A stretch of 64,000 bases of DNA from Apostichopus japonicus (lineage: Eukaryota > Echinodermata > Holothuroidea > Aspidochirotida > Stichopodidae): NCBI RefSeq assembly GCF_037975245.1, contig NC_092575.1:24210341-24274340 (forward strand), read 5' to 3'. Both the position numbers and the translations under genes were made by a program. The first letter of the stretch is position 1, and each line of letters starts with the position of its first letter. Positions 24,480-34,149 of this stretch are shown in pieces. Below the pieces are notes generated by a model. That model saw only the letters and a program-made list of their open reading frames with translations. It searched no databases and was not told where the DNA came from.

Positions 24480-24755
24480 AGTGGAGGCCTCACCACCGTC
24501 ACACAATCAGAGACTACTCATGGCCTTATTCCAAGCAACATATATAACCTTCTTGAAGACAAAGACAAACCAACTACACGTCAATCTCACAGTTTGAATT
24601 ATAAAATTCCTCAAGCTCAAAAGAACTGTTACAAATATTCGCTTTATCCTCGCACCATTCCTCAGTGGAACGCACTCCCACCTGAACTGAAATCAGCACC
24701 AAACACCGCCTCCTTCAAGTTCATGCTGGAAAGTCAGCAGCACCATTAGCAAAAC
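24480..24755 (+). mobile_element. LINE C-terminal tail, plus strand
   Basis: Plus-strand frame reads HGLIPSNIYNLLEDKD, YKYSLYPRTIPQWNALPPEL and SFKFMLES before a stop. It has the YxxSLxPRTIxxWNxLP block at the end of many LINE reverse transcriptases. It lies tail to tail against the minus-strand LINE, only about 20 bp away. Confidence 0.75.
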
Positions 24756-24971
24756 TTGAAGGACTGCACGTCAACAGCCACATCAAGGGCGATTTGTGCA
24801 GTACCACACCAAGACCAAGTGGTTACAACACTACAAGAGTAACTTTTTGAAAACAGTGACTGTTTTAACGCTGTCTGACACTTACTGGAAATAATTTTTT
24901 TTTAACATTTCCAAAGATGATATTTCTAAGTAGCCTATTCCTGTAACAATATTGACAGACGTAACTTAGGC

Positions 24972-25180
24972 CTGTAACTATATATTGTTATTAACAGTAC
25001 ATATCCTAGGCTAGCCTAGGCTTTGTTGAAGTGACGACTTATGCCTAATATTCTGTTAAATCAAGTGGCGTGTACTGTAACTATATATTGTTATTAACAG
25101 TACATATCCTAGGCTAGCCTAGGCTTTGTTGAAGTGACGACTTATGCCTAATATTCTGTTAAATCAAGTGGCGTGTACTG
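24972..25180. repeat. Tandem duplication, 103-bp period, essentially perfect
   Basis: The segment from CTGTAACTATATATTG to GTGGCGTGTA is present twice, starting at 24972 and 25075, with no difference that I can see. Each copy includes the palindromic CCTAGGCTAGCCTAGG. Identity of the copies indicates a recent duplication or an assembly artefact. Confidence 0.95.
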
Positions 25181-25870
25181 CTGCCCAAGTAACAGTGACA
25201 CATCAAATTCCAGTAAAAAGTGGGCCTAGCCTAGTCCTGCACATGACAAAGTGAACCACTTTGTGACCGCCTGACACTAACAAGCTACTAAAATACTCTC
25301 ACCTATGCCTTAGTTGGGCTAACACAGTTACATTACAGTAACACTATGAACTAGTGTTACTGTACGTAGCACAGTGACTAACTAGGCCATCACGTTACTG
25401 GTGTGTATGAATTCTTACTTGGCAAGGCGTAACGTTATTCCTACCAATGATTCAATTTGTCTTGTCTAAGTTACGTATAATATTCTTACGCTTTAAATGC
25501 CAAATACATACATCAGAGAACCTGATCCTCGGCCTGGTATGGCGTCAGGGCAAAATGCCCTCGTTTCATAAGCCGTCGAGAGTAACAATACTAGCAATGT
25601 TGTGTCACTGTTAAGCTTAGGCGATCGCAAGTTACTTATGAGGTGAACGCATGTCATGAAGCCTAGGCTGTGTACTACGCGGTGCCCGTAGCAATACTAG
25701 AAACTAACACGAACATTTATTTAGCCCTTCATCACAGAGCACACTATCCGAAAGACGAGACTCGTGTTTGGAACGCGGAACTGGTCGTGTGTGATTTTTA
25801 ACTCAGCTGAAATAAAAGCTTTCAGCAGAGCTATATAACGATAGTGTGTTTCTGCCGAAATTCTGTCACC
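25181..25870. other. CpG-richer unannotated stretch, candidate SBNO 5' end
   Basis: CpG dinucleotides are denser here (GCGATCGC near 25621, ACGCGGTGCCCG near 25676) than in the flanks. That fits a promoter or 5' untranslated exon of the minus-strand SBNO gene, but no start site or donor can be fixed. Inference only. Confidence 0.3.
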
Positions 25871-25875
25871 TTTTG

Positions 25876-27675
25876 CAGGTGCGTATCCAGGGGGGGGGGG
25901 CGTTGGGGGCGCGCGCCCCCCGGGTAAGGAAAAGAGGAGAGAAAAAAAAAGAGAAGAAAAAAGGGAAAAGGAGGGGAAAAAAAGAAAAGGAGGAGAGGAA
26001 GGAAGGGAAAAGAAAAAGAAAAAAGAGAGAAAAAGGAGAAAAGGGGGGAGTAGAAGATAGCCAAGACCTCGGGAAGAGAAAGATCCCTATTATATACACA
26101 GGGTAGCCAGTGACAGATCAAGGATTACGGAGGGGGTGTGCGCCTCACCCTACCCCTTACCCCGACAACTCCATTTTTGACGTTTCCGTTTTTCCTCTCT
26201 CACTAATGTACTTGAACTCGACCGAGTCGTCGGGGAACATAACGCATTTCGGGAAGGGGGCGACCGCCCCCCCCCCCCCGAGCAAATTTTCTTTATGACA
26301 TCGCTAGTAATTTCAAAATAGACAATGCTTAGATGCAACTTACAAGGCATGGGAAGTGTCATTTCCAGCGATCTGGGAGGCATTTTCGGCCAAAATTTTT
26401 CTTGTATGCTTCGCGCCAACTCATAGTTTGCCTACAGGCTTCGCCCTCCCTTGGCAATTACTCGCTACACGCCTGTTCGAATTTGTAAAGCAAAGAGCAG
26501 ATATAACATCATTTCAATGAGCATTGAAATGCATGTTCCACGATGAACAGCCTCAAAAACTGTCAATGTGTGTAGTCAAAGGCGTAGGAGCCAGATTGGA
26601 TTTGGGGGCTAAAATGACTTGCCCCCCAAAAAAGCCAAAATTGTTCGCGCGCTAAGCGCGCATTCAACATATCGATGCCAATATCATATAGGCAAGATCG
26701 GTCATTACATTGTATGGCATCGTGTACCGCACGGTCGGTGAAAGTTGCACAGTATACCGCCGGATGCTAATGTAAACAACAAAATGTCTTATGTAGATGG
26801 AGAAAAAGCATACAGATCCATTTATGTCAAAACTCTCTTTTACAGTAGTAATGTCGGCCAAGCTTACAACTTTATTTAAATTACCAAGGAGATCATTTTA
26901 AGCTATTCATTGCTATTTATTTTTCTTTCAGTAGGTGCCCGAAAAAAATGGAAAACAATTGGGGGGGGGGGGGGGCTGCAGCCCCGCCTCCTACGGGACC
27001 TACGCCTATGAGTGAAGTGTTCGGTTTCGATATACCTGATATCGGAAATATCTGCTATTTTTCTGTTCCTTCAACCAAGTTTTGTAAAAGCCATTATAAG
27101 AGGTTGCAATATTTCGACACCAATAAATTAACTGTGTCGGAATTTTCGAAAATTTCCTCACCAACATTCTTCATCATACTTTCCTCTACTCGTTCAATTT
27201 TGACCTGTCTGTTAGGGGTTCAAGGAGGTTTTTCTATATTGCTTGTCTATAGATTGAATTTTGTGCAACATTATGGGTATGTTTTCAAGTGATTTTATTC
27301 ACGAGAAAAGTGAATTTTCAAATTCTCAACAAGTAATGGGCTTAAAACCTTGAAAAGTGGGGCTTTCGGATATTGTGAGCCGTGACGTAGAATAACCTAC
27401 ACAAGCAATGATCCATAGGACATGCAATGAGGTCCAACATGATGTGTGACTGGTGACAATCTTCAAAAAGGTTATGGATGGAAAAACTTTTGGGAAATAC
27501 TTGGTTCTCAGGCAAAAGTGTACATCATTTTCAAGCCCGAGAAGTGCCATTTCCGGTGATCTGGGGGGTATCAAAACCAGAAATTTTCTTGTACGCTCCG
27601 CGCCAACCGATGGTGGCGCTCCGCTTAGATAGTAATCCGCGCCCCCCGGGTTAGAAAATCCTGGATACGCGCCTG
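25876..27675. mobile_element. hAT-like non-autonomous element carrying further insertions
   Basis: The left end CAGGTGCGTATCCAGG at 25876 pairs with the right end CCTGGATACGCGCCTG at 27660-27675. TTTTG flanks both ends directly. The sequence near the right end (TCTTGTACGCTCCGCGCCAA, GCGCTCCGCTTAGATAGT) is repeated in inverse orientation in the element at 42065, so the two are related. The inside holds poly-G/C, a purine-rich tract (25925-26070), a second related end near 26380-26475 and the element at 26577. Confidence 0.7.
26577..27010. mobile_element. Short non-autonomous element with GGCGTAGGA ends
   Basis: Inverted ends CAAAGGCGTAGGAGCC (26577) and GGACCTACGCCTATG (up to 27010) enclose 434 bp, with poly-G near the right end. 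Flanks TGTGTAGT and AGTGAAGT match at 6 of 8 positions, a plausible worn target duplication. The ends resemble those of the 375-bp family at 35588, 36613 and 60977. Confidence 0.6.
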
Positions 27676-27754
27676 TTTTGCCACCGTGTTTGAATGACTG
27701 CCATTTCGTAATTTTTCATTCGATTTGGTGTAAATTTCGTCAATGTAAATTTTA

Positions 27755-28450
27755 GCCTAAGTATAATCCACCAGCTCCTAGGAAAATTTATTCTTTCAAT
27801 CATGCAAACTGGAATCTTATTAAAGAGAAAACCATACGTTTTGCTGAACAGTATGCCCAAACAGCAACGAGTGACAAGCGCTCTGTTAATGAAAATTGGT
27901 TAGAACTCAAGAAACATTTGCTTGAGATGCTTGATAAGCATATCCCCTCAAAACTTAAGTCAACACGTTACAATCTTCCTTGGATGTCTCCTCGCCTGCG
28001 TAAACTGACTAGGCGTAAGCATCGACTTTACAACCTGGCTAGGAGAACTACTGAAATGGGGGAAAGGGCTAAAAATTGGTTGAAATATAAGGACTTTAAA
28101 AAATCTACCCAACAAGCAATTAAGAAAGCTCATCACGATTACATTAAACAAACCATGACTAATGCTTTTAAAGAAGGTAATAACCGCCCCTTCTGGAATT
28201 ATATCAAACAGCAAAGAAAGGAAGCGGGAGGGGTAGCACCTCTCAAGGTTTCTGGGACTCTCTACAGTTCTAGCAGGGCTTAAGCAGAAATTTTGAGTAG
28301 ACAGTTTAGCTCTGTGTTTACCCGTGATACCATGGACAACATCCCCTATATGCACGGGGAACCATACCCTGATGTTCAACCATTACTAATCACTGAACCT
28401 GGTGTCAAAAAACTGCTGTTAAATATTGTTGAGTCTGGAAAGTACGAAGT
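27755..28450 (+). mobile_element. LINE ORF2 fragment (endonuclease-RT linker)
   Basis: A continuous plus-strand frame reads PPAPRKIYSF, NWNLIKEKTIRFAEQ, HIPSKLKS, NLPWMSPRLRKLTRRKHRLY, HDYIKQTM, PFWNYIKQQRKE, then one in-frame TAA at 28281, then AEILSRQFSSVFTRD. This is the conserved linker between endonuclease and reverse transcriptase in CR1/Jockey-type LINEs. The catalytic RT part is missing. Confidence 0.85.
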
Positions 28451-28920
28451 GCATATACTGTTGGTTCTTTGTTTTTGCAGTGGTTCATACTTTATCCCTA
28501 GTAACAAGTACACCGATCAATTGCATAAGATAAGTTTGTGACAGTGTTTCCACTTTGAAGGAATTTTACCGGAAGACGACGATATCGGGAAATATTTCGG
28601 GGACTAACAAAGTTCGTATACACCCTACAAGATTTAGGGGAAAAATCGTTAAAATAAGTCAATTTCGGGGAAATAGTGAATAAATAGGCAGACTTCACGT
28701 TGATAGAACTACGTTGTTCTTCTATCTGTGCCATACAAAAACAACAACAGGAGAACATTTTATATCTGTTATCACATATAATTCACTTTCTATATATGGC
28801 CTCCATATTGACGAGCATAAATGGAGGTACATGAGCTGCGGGATATATGTCGTTTCAGATCAATTTCAGGCCCCTTTAGACCTTCAAGGAGCTCTATGTA
28901 AAAATATACATGGTCAAAGT

Positions 28921-29069
28921 CATAGAAATTGAAATACGGCAAGAAAGTACCGGCGCGTAATACGAACACTATACGTCGTTGACATAACTAAAGCGCAAAG
29001 CGCCACCAGTTGGACGAGTGGCTTCAGTATATGTCGCATGACGTCATTCTCCCTACTTCAATTTCTATG
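28921..29069. repeat. 149-bp segment with 13-bp inverted ends and an inner hairpin
   Basis: CATAGAAATTGAA (28921-28933) is matched exactly in inverse by TTCAATTTCTATG (29057-29069). Inside is a short hairpin, GCCAC...GTGGC. It may be a small inverted-repeat element lying in the promoter region of the following plus-strand gene. Confidence 0.55.
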
Positions 29070-29310
29070 AATGCGCGTAACAGTTCGTACCCCATGACGT
29101 AGTATATTACCCAAGAAAATAGCCCGTGTCGCGTAATTGCATCAATGTGAGCTAATCATCGGCGTGGAAAACTGCGCATCATAATGAAGTCACGCACATG
29201 GAAGTGGATACATTTTGCGCGCGTTGTAGTTACATATTCGTTGCGTAACATTAACTAGCCAATCGGGTATTAGCAAAATGTAAACGCGACATCAGCATGA
29301 CATAACGTCA
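29039..29310 (+). promoter_or_regulatory. Candidate CpG-rich promoter with CRE and CCAAT boxes
   Basis: A perfect CRE palindrome TGACGTCA is at 29039-29046, with TGACGTAG near 29093 and a reversed TGACGTTA near 29297. A CCAAT box (AGCCAATC) is at 29257-29264. CpG density is high. It lies 130-400 bp upstream of the ATG at 29438. Site matches alone do not prove activity. Confidence 0.4.
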
Positions 29311-29437
29311 CAATAAAAACATCAAGTGCAGTTATTTTCGTAGCGATGAACCTTAGTTTGTATCAACAAGCACTACTTAGCAGATCTCTATAGAGTTTAC
29401 GCAAAGTTTTTCGGAAAGTTTTTTCCAAAGTTATCGA

Positions 29438-29481
29438 ATGTTAGTTCACGAAATGAACGTTGAATCCAATCTTAACGGAAG
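29438..29481 (+). CDS. LAQKK-repeat gene, exon 1
   Basis: The ATG at 29438 opens a 44-nt coding piece (MLVHEMNVESNLNG plus a split Arg codon) ending at the donor GTGAGT in phase 2. A second ATG at 29453 is in the same frame and could be the start. The phase matches exon 2 exactly, which is the main support. Confidence 0.6.
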
Positions 29482-30527
29482 GTGAGTTGTTTTCCAACTC
29501 TTTGCTTTAAATTTGAACAAGTAAGAAGCATAAATATGTTATTTTCTGACAGATAAACGAACTGTAATTTCGTTTGCGTGATGCGCAGTGGTTTAGTAGC
29601 CTAGTGTTCAGATCGTATACGTATTGATTATGCCAACTACAAAGTTCATTATAATCCATATTGCATTGGACTGCATTTAACTAATATTTCTCTTATAGGT
29701 TAAATTATTCCGTTGTTTATCTTAATCATACTTAAAGTTAGTTATTCAGGTCAGGAGGTCAATGTTTTCTCCACTAATATTTACTTTCATATATTAGAGA
29801 TTGCGAACGTACTACAGTTTAAGTAGCTGCTTCGTTCATTTTTGACAGATTTGGCTTCAAACAAAGATTGTTAAGATACAGTAATGTTCGGTGCGAACCC
29901 TATTGAACAGAAGCGGGGGAGGGGGGGGGGGGGGTTATGTGGGCACAAGCATCAAAGGGCAGGGGAAATGTGATTTTAATGTGAAGAACAAACCACTGAG
30001 TTTCTTCAAAACTTTCCGACAAAATTCATTCTTTGTGCAATCCGTACCGTAACTCCAGTATTGATTTTTTCAACTAAAGGGCACAATTTGATTATTTTTA
30101 TCAAGTTTCAAATGAAATGGGACTTCTTAAGTAAAAGATGTTTACACTTATTTTTTATATATATATATACATTTTTTTTAACGGCTCCGCCGGCCTGATT
30201 ATGGAATAATCCTCAACAATTGCCAAGAATGTAATCAGCCCAGATTCTTATATACAAAGTAGACTAGGCTGTGTACAACTGCCGTGAAATTGTGGTAGGT
30301 GTCGTGTAAGGGTAGAGTTTCTCATGATGTGAAGCAAAGTAGCAACAAGGCCAATTTCCAAGCTAAAATTGGACTTTACACAGTAAATAGCCTATAAATA
30401 CAAATATCAGTGTAAATATTGATAGAGAGGGAGAAGGGGGGGGTGGCTGGTGGCGGTGGAAGAAATTAGAGGGTTATGGTATATTCACAAATAGCTATAA
30501 CGTGGAACATATTTTCTTGTCTTTTCA

Positions 30528-31471
30528 GATCCCTTCCTTTTGCATTGGATGACCCCACCGGTGATCCCAAACATCTGCGGCACCACATCTCGGCCGCCAT
30601 ACGTCACTCATTGACGACAAACGGCACCGACACCATCGAGGACGTACAACGACAGTTACCTCGACCTACGGAGTCCTCAAACCACCATGTCTCCTACTGG
30701 AACAAGGGTTGTAACCACCACAACTACCCACAGCAACAGCTCGTTGTTCCAGAACTTTTTACGCTTAACGCCATCGACGATTACAACTATGAAGACATCG
30801 ATGACGTGTCTGATGAAGAAATCGACACCAACTCCGTGATAGATATGTCAGAATATTATAACATCATAGGAGTTGGAGCCAGAAACACCGGCAAAATTAT
30901 TAAATTAACAGCTACGAATTATTTGTTGGCAAACAAGAATCGCCAGCGAATTCTTCCTGAAAATAACCAAAAGGAAGAGACACCAAAAGGCACATTTGCT
31001 GATAATGATGAAAACTTGACCACTACGGCAAGTCCCCTTGCGATAGAAAATAACACCACCGAAAAATCATGTGATATGATTTTTTCAGTCTAGTCGAAGA
31101 GGGTATACTGCCGGGTGAATCGTGGGGAAGATGCTCACCCAAACAACCTCGCACGGGCAACGGTTAAGGTAGTGTGTGAAGTTGAACCAACCAAAGACCC
31201 TTACGACCACCGAAGGAGGTTCATCTTTGAAATATATCTTGAAGATAAACGATTAGGAAGGCTCTGGATCCGAGAGAGATTTCAAGCATTGAGGATGCAT
31301 CAAAGATTATTTAATGAAGTATTTTGTCCATGTCGGCCTCCCATGAATCCTGCCATGAGACGAATACAGTCAATGGGCTACAGGGATATTATCCAGAATA
31401 CCATACTTCGCTTAATGGAGGATTGTATCAACCACCTGTATGTAGGCTTCCAAATTACCACCTACCAATGA
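30528..31471 (+). CDS. LAQKK-repeat gene, exon 2, first frame block
   Basis: The block follows acceptor TTTTCAG. It encodes SLPFALDDPTGDP, a His/Asn/Pro-rich stretch, and an acidic segment DDYNYEDIDDVSDEEID. NYLLANKNRQ is a worn copy of the later repeat. A TAG at 31091 interrupts it. The same frame then continues with DHRRRFIFEIYLEDKRLGR to 31471, but from about 31380 the neighbouring frame looks more natural. Confidence 0.55.
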
Positions 31472-31851
31472 CACCTCACAAATATCTAAGCGAGGAAAAG
31501 GTTTTTAAAGAGATAACAAATAAATCAGTTGTAGGAGAAAAAGCGAGAAAACAGGTTCGATTTGATTTGAGCAAAAATCAAGTAAAGACCGTTAGTCGAT
31601 ACCTGTTTGGTGGAAAGTGTGCAATATCTAAACCGAAAGGTGCAAATAATAATTTACCAGCTGAGCCAAGAGAAGGTGAACTGACGATCAAAGATGATCT
31701 GAAGAAAGCAAAACAGGAAATGACGTCACATGCCTCTAAAATTCCAGATAATGTGCCTACGAAAGCCTATTTGCTTGCTCAGAAGAAAATTTTTTTTGGC
31801 AAAGTGTCGGAAGCAGAAAAAGAATCAGGGTGCTGTTATAAGAAGCAGTGA
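31380..31851 (+). CDS. LAQKK-repeat gene, second frame block with PP1-docking-like motif
   Basis: This frame reads GYYPEYHTSLNGGLYQPP (Tyr/Pro-rich), then ARKQVRFDLSKNQVKTV. KQVRF fits the RVxF consensus used by regulatory subunits to bind protein phosphatase 1. The first clear repeat YLLAQKK follows at about 31768, after which an extra A in an A-run throws the frame. The function is inferred from the motif only. Confidence 0.5.
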
Positions 31852-32626
31852 GAATGAGGTTGTAAAGAATGTTACAACTACACAAGACAACCAACTTGCT
31901 TCTTGTGCTAAGGACATAGAGAGCAGTGCAACATCACGCTGTGACATAAAGTGTACAACAAAGCAGAACGCAGAGGAAGGCAGAAATTACCAAGTGTTTG
32001 ACGATCTTGAATATAAAGAGAACGCTGTCCAGATAAAGTGTCATGAGGGTGCCAGTAAATTGAATGAAACACTAAAACCAGGGTCTGACAACGTTATCAG
32101 TGGAGCAGTGAATATGAACATCGATGTGCGTTCAAGGAAAGACCAATCGAAGGCAAAACGGCACGAAGTCTATTTGCTTGCTCAGAAGAAATTTTTTTTG
32201 GCAAAGTGTAGGAAGCAGAAAAAGAATCAGGATGCTGATAAAAGCAGTGGGAATGACGTGCTTAAGAATGATACAACTGCGCGGGACTGTAATCCAAATC
32301 CTGTAAATGCTTCATGTGAAAATAACAGAGAGAACAGTGTACCATGCAGTCACGCAAATTGTACTACAATCCAGGATGTACAGATAAACAGAAACGATAC
32401 AGATGCCCAGATAAACTGTCAGATTGGTATTGATAATTCGGCAGCCAACATCACCAAAGGAGCAGTGACTTCAAACAGCTCTTTCGTTGTCGATTTGAGT
32501 TCCAGCAAGAACCAATCGAAAGCAAAAAGCCACGAAGTCTATTATCTTGCTCAGAAGAAAAAGTTTTTGGCAAAGTGTATAGGCAGAAAAAGAATCAGAG
32601 TGTACGAGGCAGTGAGAAGGACATAA
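31790..32626 (+). CDS. LAQKK-repeat gene, third frame block, repeats 1-3
   Basis: Continues repeat 1 as FLAKCRKQKKNQ, then repeat 2 (HEVYLLAQKKFFLAKCRKQK, near 32165) and repeat 3 (HEVYYLAQKKKFLAKC, near 32535). Spacers share patterns such as SKAK before the repeat and CTT.Q after it. Spacing between repeats is about 400 and 370 bp. Loss of one base near 32580 relative to repeat 2 shifts the frame. Confidence 0.55.
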   Translation, partial: FFLAKCRKQKKNQGAVIRSSENEVVKNVTTTQDNQLASCAKDIESSATSRCDIKCTTKQNAEEGRNYQVFDDLEYKENAVQIKCHEGASKLNETLKPGSDNVISGAVNMNIDVRSRKDQSKAKRHEVYLLAQKKFFLAKCRKQKKNQDADKSSGNDVLKNDTTARDCNPNPVNASCENNRENSVPCSHANCTTIQDVQINRNDTDAQINCQIGIDNSAANITKGAVTSNSSFVVDLSSSKNQSKAKSHEVYYLAQKKKFLAKCIGRKRIRVYEAVRRT

Positions 32627-33147
32627 TTGAAAAAATTGCAACCATACGCGATCTTTGTTCAGCACATCTCATCGACGCATGCGCAGAGAATGAAGAGGGC
32701 AGCATAACGTCAACGATCGAAATAAAGTGCACGACATACCAGACTGCAGAAAAAGAAAGAAATTGCCAAATGTTGCGCATGAATGAGAGTAAAGAGAGCA
32801 CTGTCCGGATAAACTATCAGATGGCTGCCACTGATTGGGATAAAAGACTCACATCAGCCTCTGATATTAGAACTGTTAATCGAGCAGCGACTTTGAATGA
32901 CTCTGCCGTCGGCCGTTTGTGCGCTGTCGACGAGCAGTCGAAAGGACAAAGTGAGAGGCCATACTATCTTGCTCAGAAGAGAGAGTCGATAGCAAAAAGT
33001 AAGACGCCAAAATATAACCAAAATGTTACAAAAAGTAAGAAAGAGGTATGTAAGAACGCTGCTGCTATGAACACTAACTATTCGATACCTTTAAAGGATT
33101 TGAATACAGAGAAAAACGAGAGCAGTAAATGTTGTGTAGTGAACTAA
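32580..33147 (+). CDS. LAQKK-repeat gene, fourth frame block, repeat 4
   Basis: Resumes repeat 3 as RQKKNQS and contains repeat 4 (YYLAQKRESIAKSK, near 32963). It ends at TAA 33145, directly before a run of 14 As. This could be the true end of the protein, with the next block a separate piece, or the stop could result from an error in the homopolymer. Confidence 0.5.
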
Positions 33148-33243
33148 AAAAAAAAAAAACAATAACGTGGAGAATGAGAGAAATGACAAAATGGTATATG
33201 CCAATAAACCTAAAGAGGGCGCTAGCCAACTTAAATCCCAGGT

Positions 33244-33906
33244 TTGTATAGCAACATATTTCATGAACACCTTTCACCAGTTTCTGACAGATCCTCTCCT
33301 TCGCGAGATGAGACTTTGGATGGCGATCATGATATTCCGTTGTATTCATCCAAATACCAACTGGAAGCTCAAAGCAGGGACTGCCATAAATCCGTCACAG
33401 CTACTGAACAGCGTCATCTATACAAAAATTGGACCCAGACAATGACGTCATATCATGTAAACAAAAAGTCTAAAAAGTTCCAGTTACGGGAGAGAACGGA
33501 ACGCCAAGAATGTCAAAATGTTGATGAAACTTGCAACAAAATGAACCGAAGGAAATGCCTTACATCTAATGTTATCCGCAGACGCAATTGTCGTAGCCAT
33601 AGTAACTGCGAAGTAGAAAATCTTGCAAAGAAAAATGATGTTGGAAAGTTTAACGATCTTGCCGATAAATGGAATCAAAAACCACGTCGTAGGAACAGAA
33701 TACGCAACTTAAATCAGTTTGATCAAAACAGCCATCATACTGGATTGGCAACAAAAGAGAGTATGTCGCCCTCTGTTAGTTATAGAATGTCGTCTGCCAA
33801 TGGACACGCTACAGTTTGCAACGTCACAAGTCTGAGTTTGTTTGTCGCCATCGTTTGTATTCTTTATTCCTTTATCTTTTACTTCGGAGACGAAGATTTG
33901 CAATAA
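33244..33906 (+). CDS. LAQKK-repeat gene, last frame block with C-terminal membrane segment
   Basis: The frame is open for about 220 codons with a similar Lys/Arg/Asn-rich composition, then SLSLFVAIVCILYSFIFYF, a strongly hydrophobic stretch of about 19 residues, and FGDEDLQ before TAA. A single hydrophobic segment at the very end fits a tail-anchored protein. The piece 33167-33240 in another frame appears to connect it to the previous block. Confidence 0.5.
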   Translation: MYSNIFHEHLSPVSDRSSPSRDETLDGDHDIPLYSSKYQLEAQSRDCHKSVTATEQRHLYKNWTQTMTSYHVNKKSKKFQLRERTERQECQNVDETCNKMNRRKCLTSNVIRRRNCRSHSNCEVENLAKKNDVGKFNDLADKWNQKPRRRNRIRNLNQFDQNSHHTGLATKESMSPSVSYRMSSANGHATVCNVTSLSLFVAIVCILYSFIFYFGDEDLQ

Positions 33907-34141
33907 TTCGTATTACTAATTTCATCCATTTGATTTCTATCGGAGACGAAAGACTATCAGATGCGAAAAGCCCGGTATCCCGTGGTGCGATACTTGGGTC
34001 GAAAACTTTGAGACCAGCTTTATTAATTATTTATAAATGATAATTAATTTAATTATTAATTAACTTTACAAATAACGATAAATCTTACTTCTCTATTAAG
34101 ATTAATGAAAAAAAAATCACCTGTTTGTCTTTGTGTCGTCA

Positions 34142-34147
34142 AATAAA
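34142..34147 (+). terminator. Candidate poly(A) signal AATAAA
   Basis: First AATAAA after the end of the last coding block, about 236 bp downstream. Another is at 34243. Confidence 0.4.
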
Positions 34148-34149
34148 GT

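Larger units (their letters stand above)
29438..33906 (+). pseudogene. Unrecognised membrane-anchored LAQKK-repeat gene, reading frame broken several times
   Basis: I do not recognise the family. A first exon with ATG at 29438 ends at donor GTGAGT (29482). The acceptor TTTTCAG before 30528 continues the same frame (NG-R-SLPFALDDP). From there coding-like sequence runs 3.4 kb but switches frame. Breaks are: in-frame TAG at 31091, a shift near 31380, a shift at an A-run 31786-31789, a shift near 32580, TAA at 33145 before a 14-A run, and a shift near 33240. Visible elements are an acidic N-terminal region, KQVRF (PP1-docking type), four LAQKK repeats plus one worn copy, Lys/Arg-rich stretches and a final hydrophobic segment ending FGDEDLQ. 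AATAAA lies at 34142. Either a decaying gene or homopolymer sequence errors. Confidence 0.6.

Noticed and set aside
25846-26121. Lys/Glu-rich and Phe/Ser-rich open frames on both strands
   Set aside because: They come from a purine-rich tract inside the hAT nest, with no codon structure.
28498-28932. Short open frames downstream of the LINE fragment
   Set aside because: No resemblance to LINE or host proteins and no splice context.
31115-31471. Separate small gene on the plus strand
   Set aside because: It is in the same frame as the preceding block after a single TAG and is better seen as part of the broken gene.
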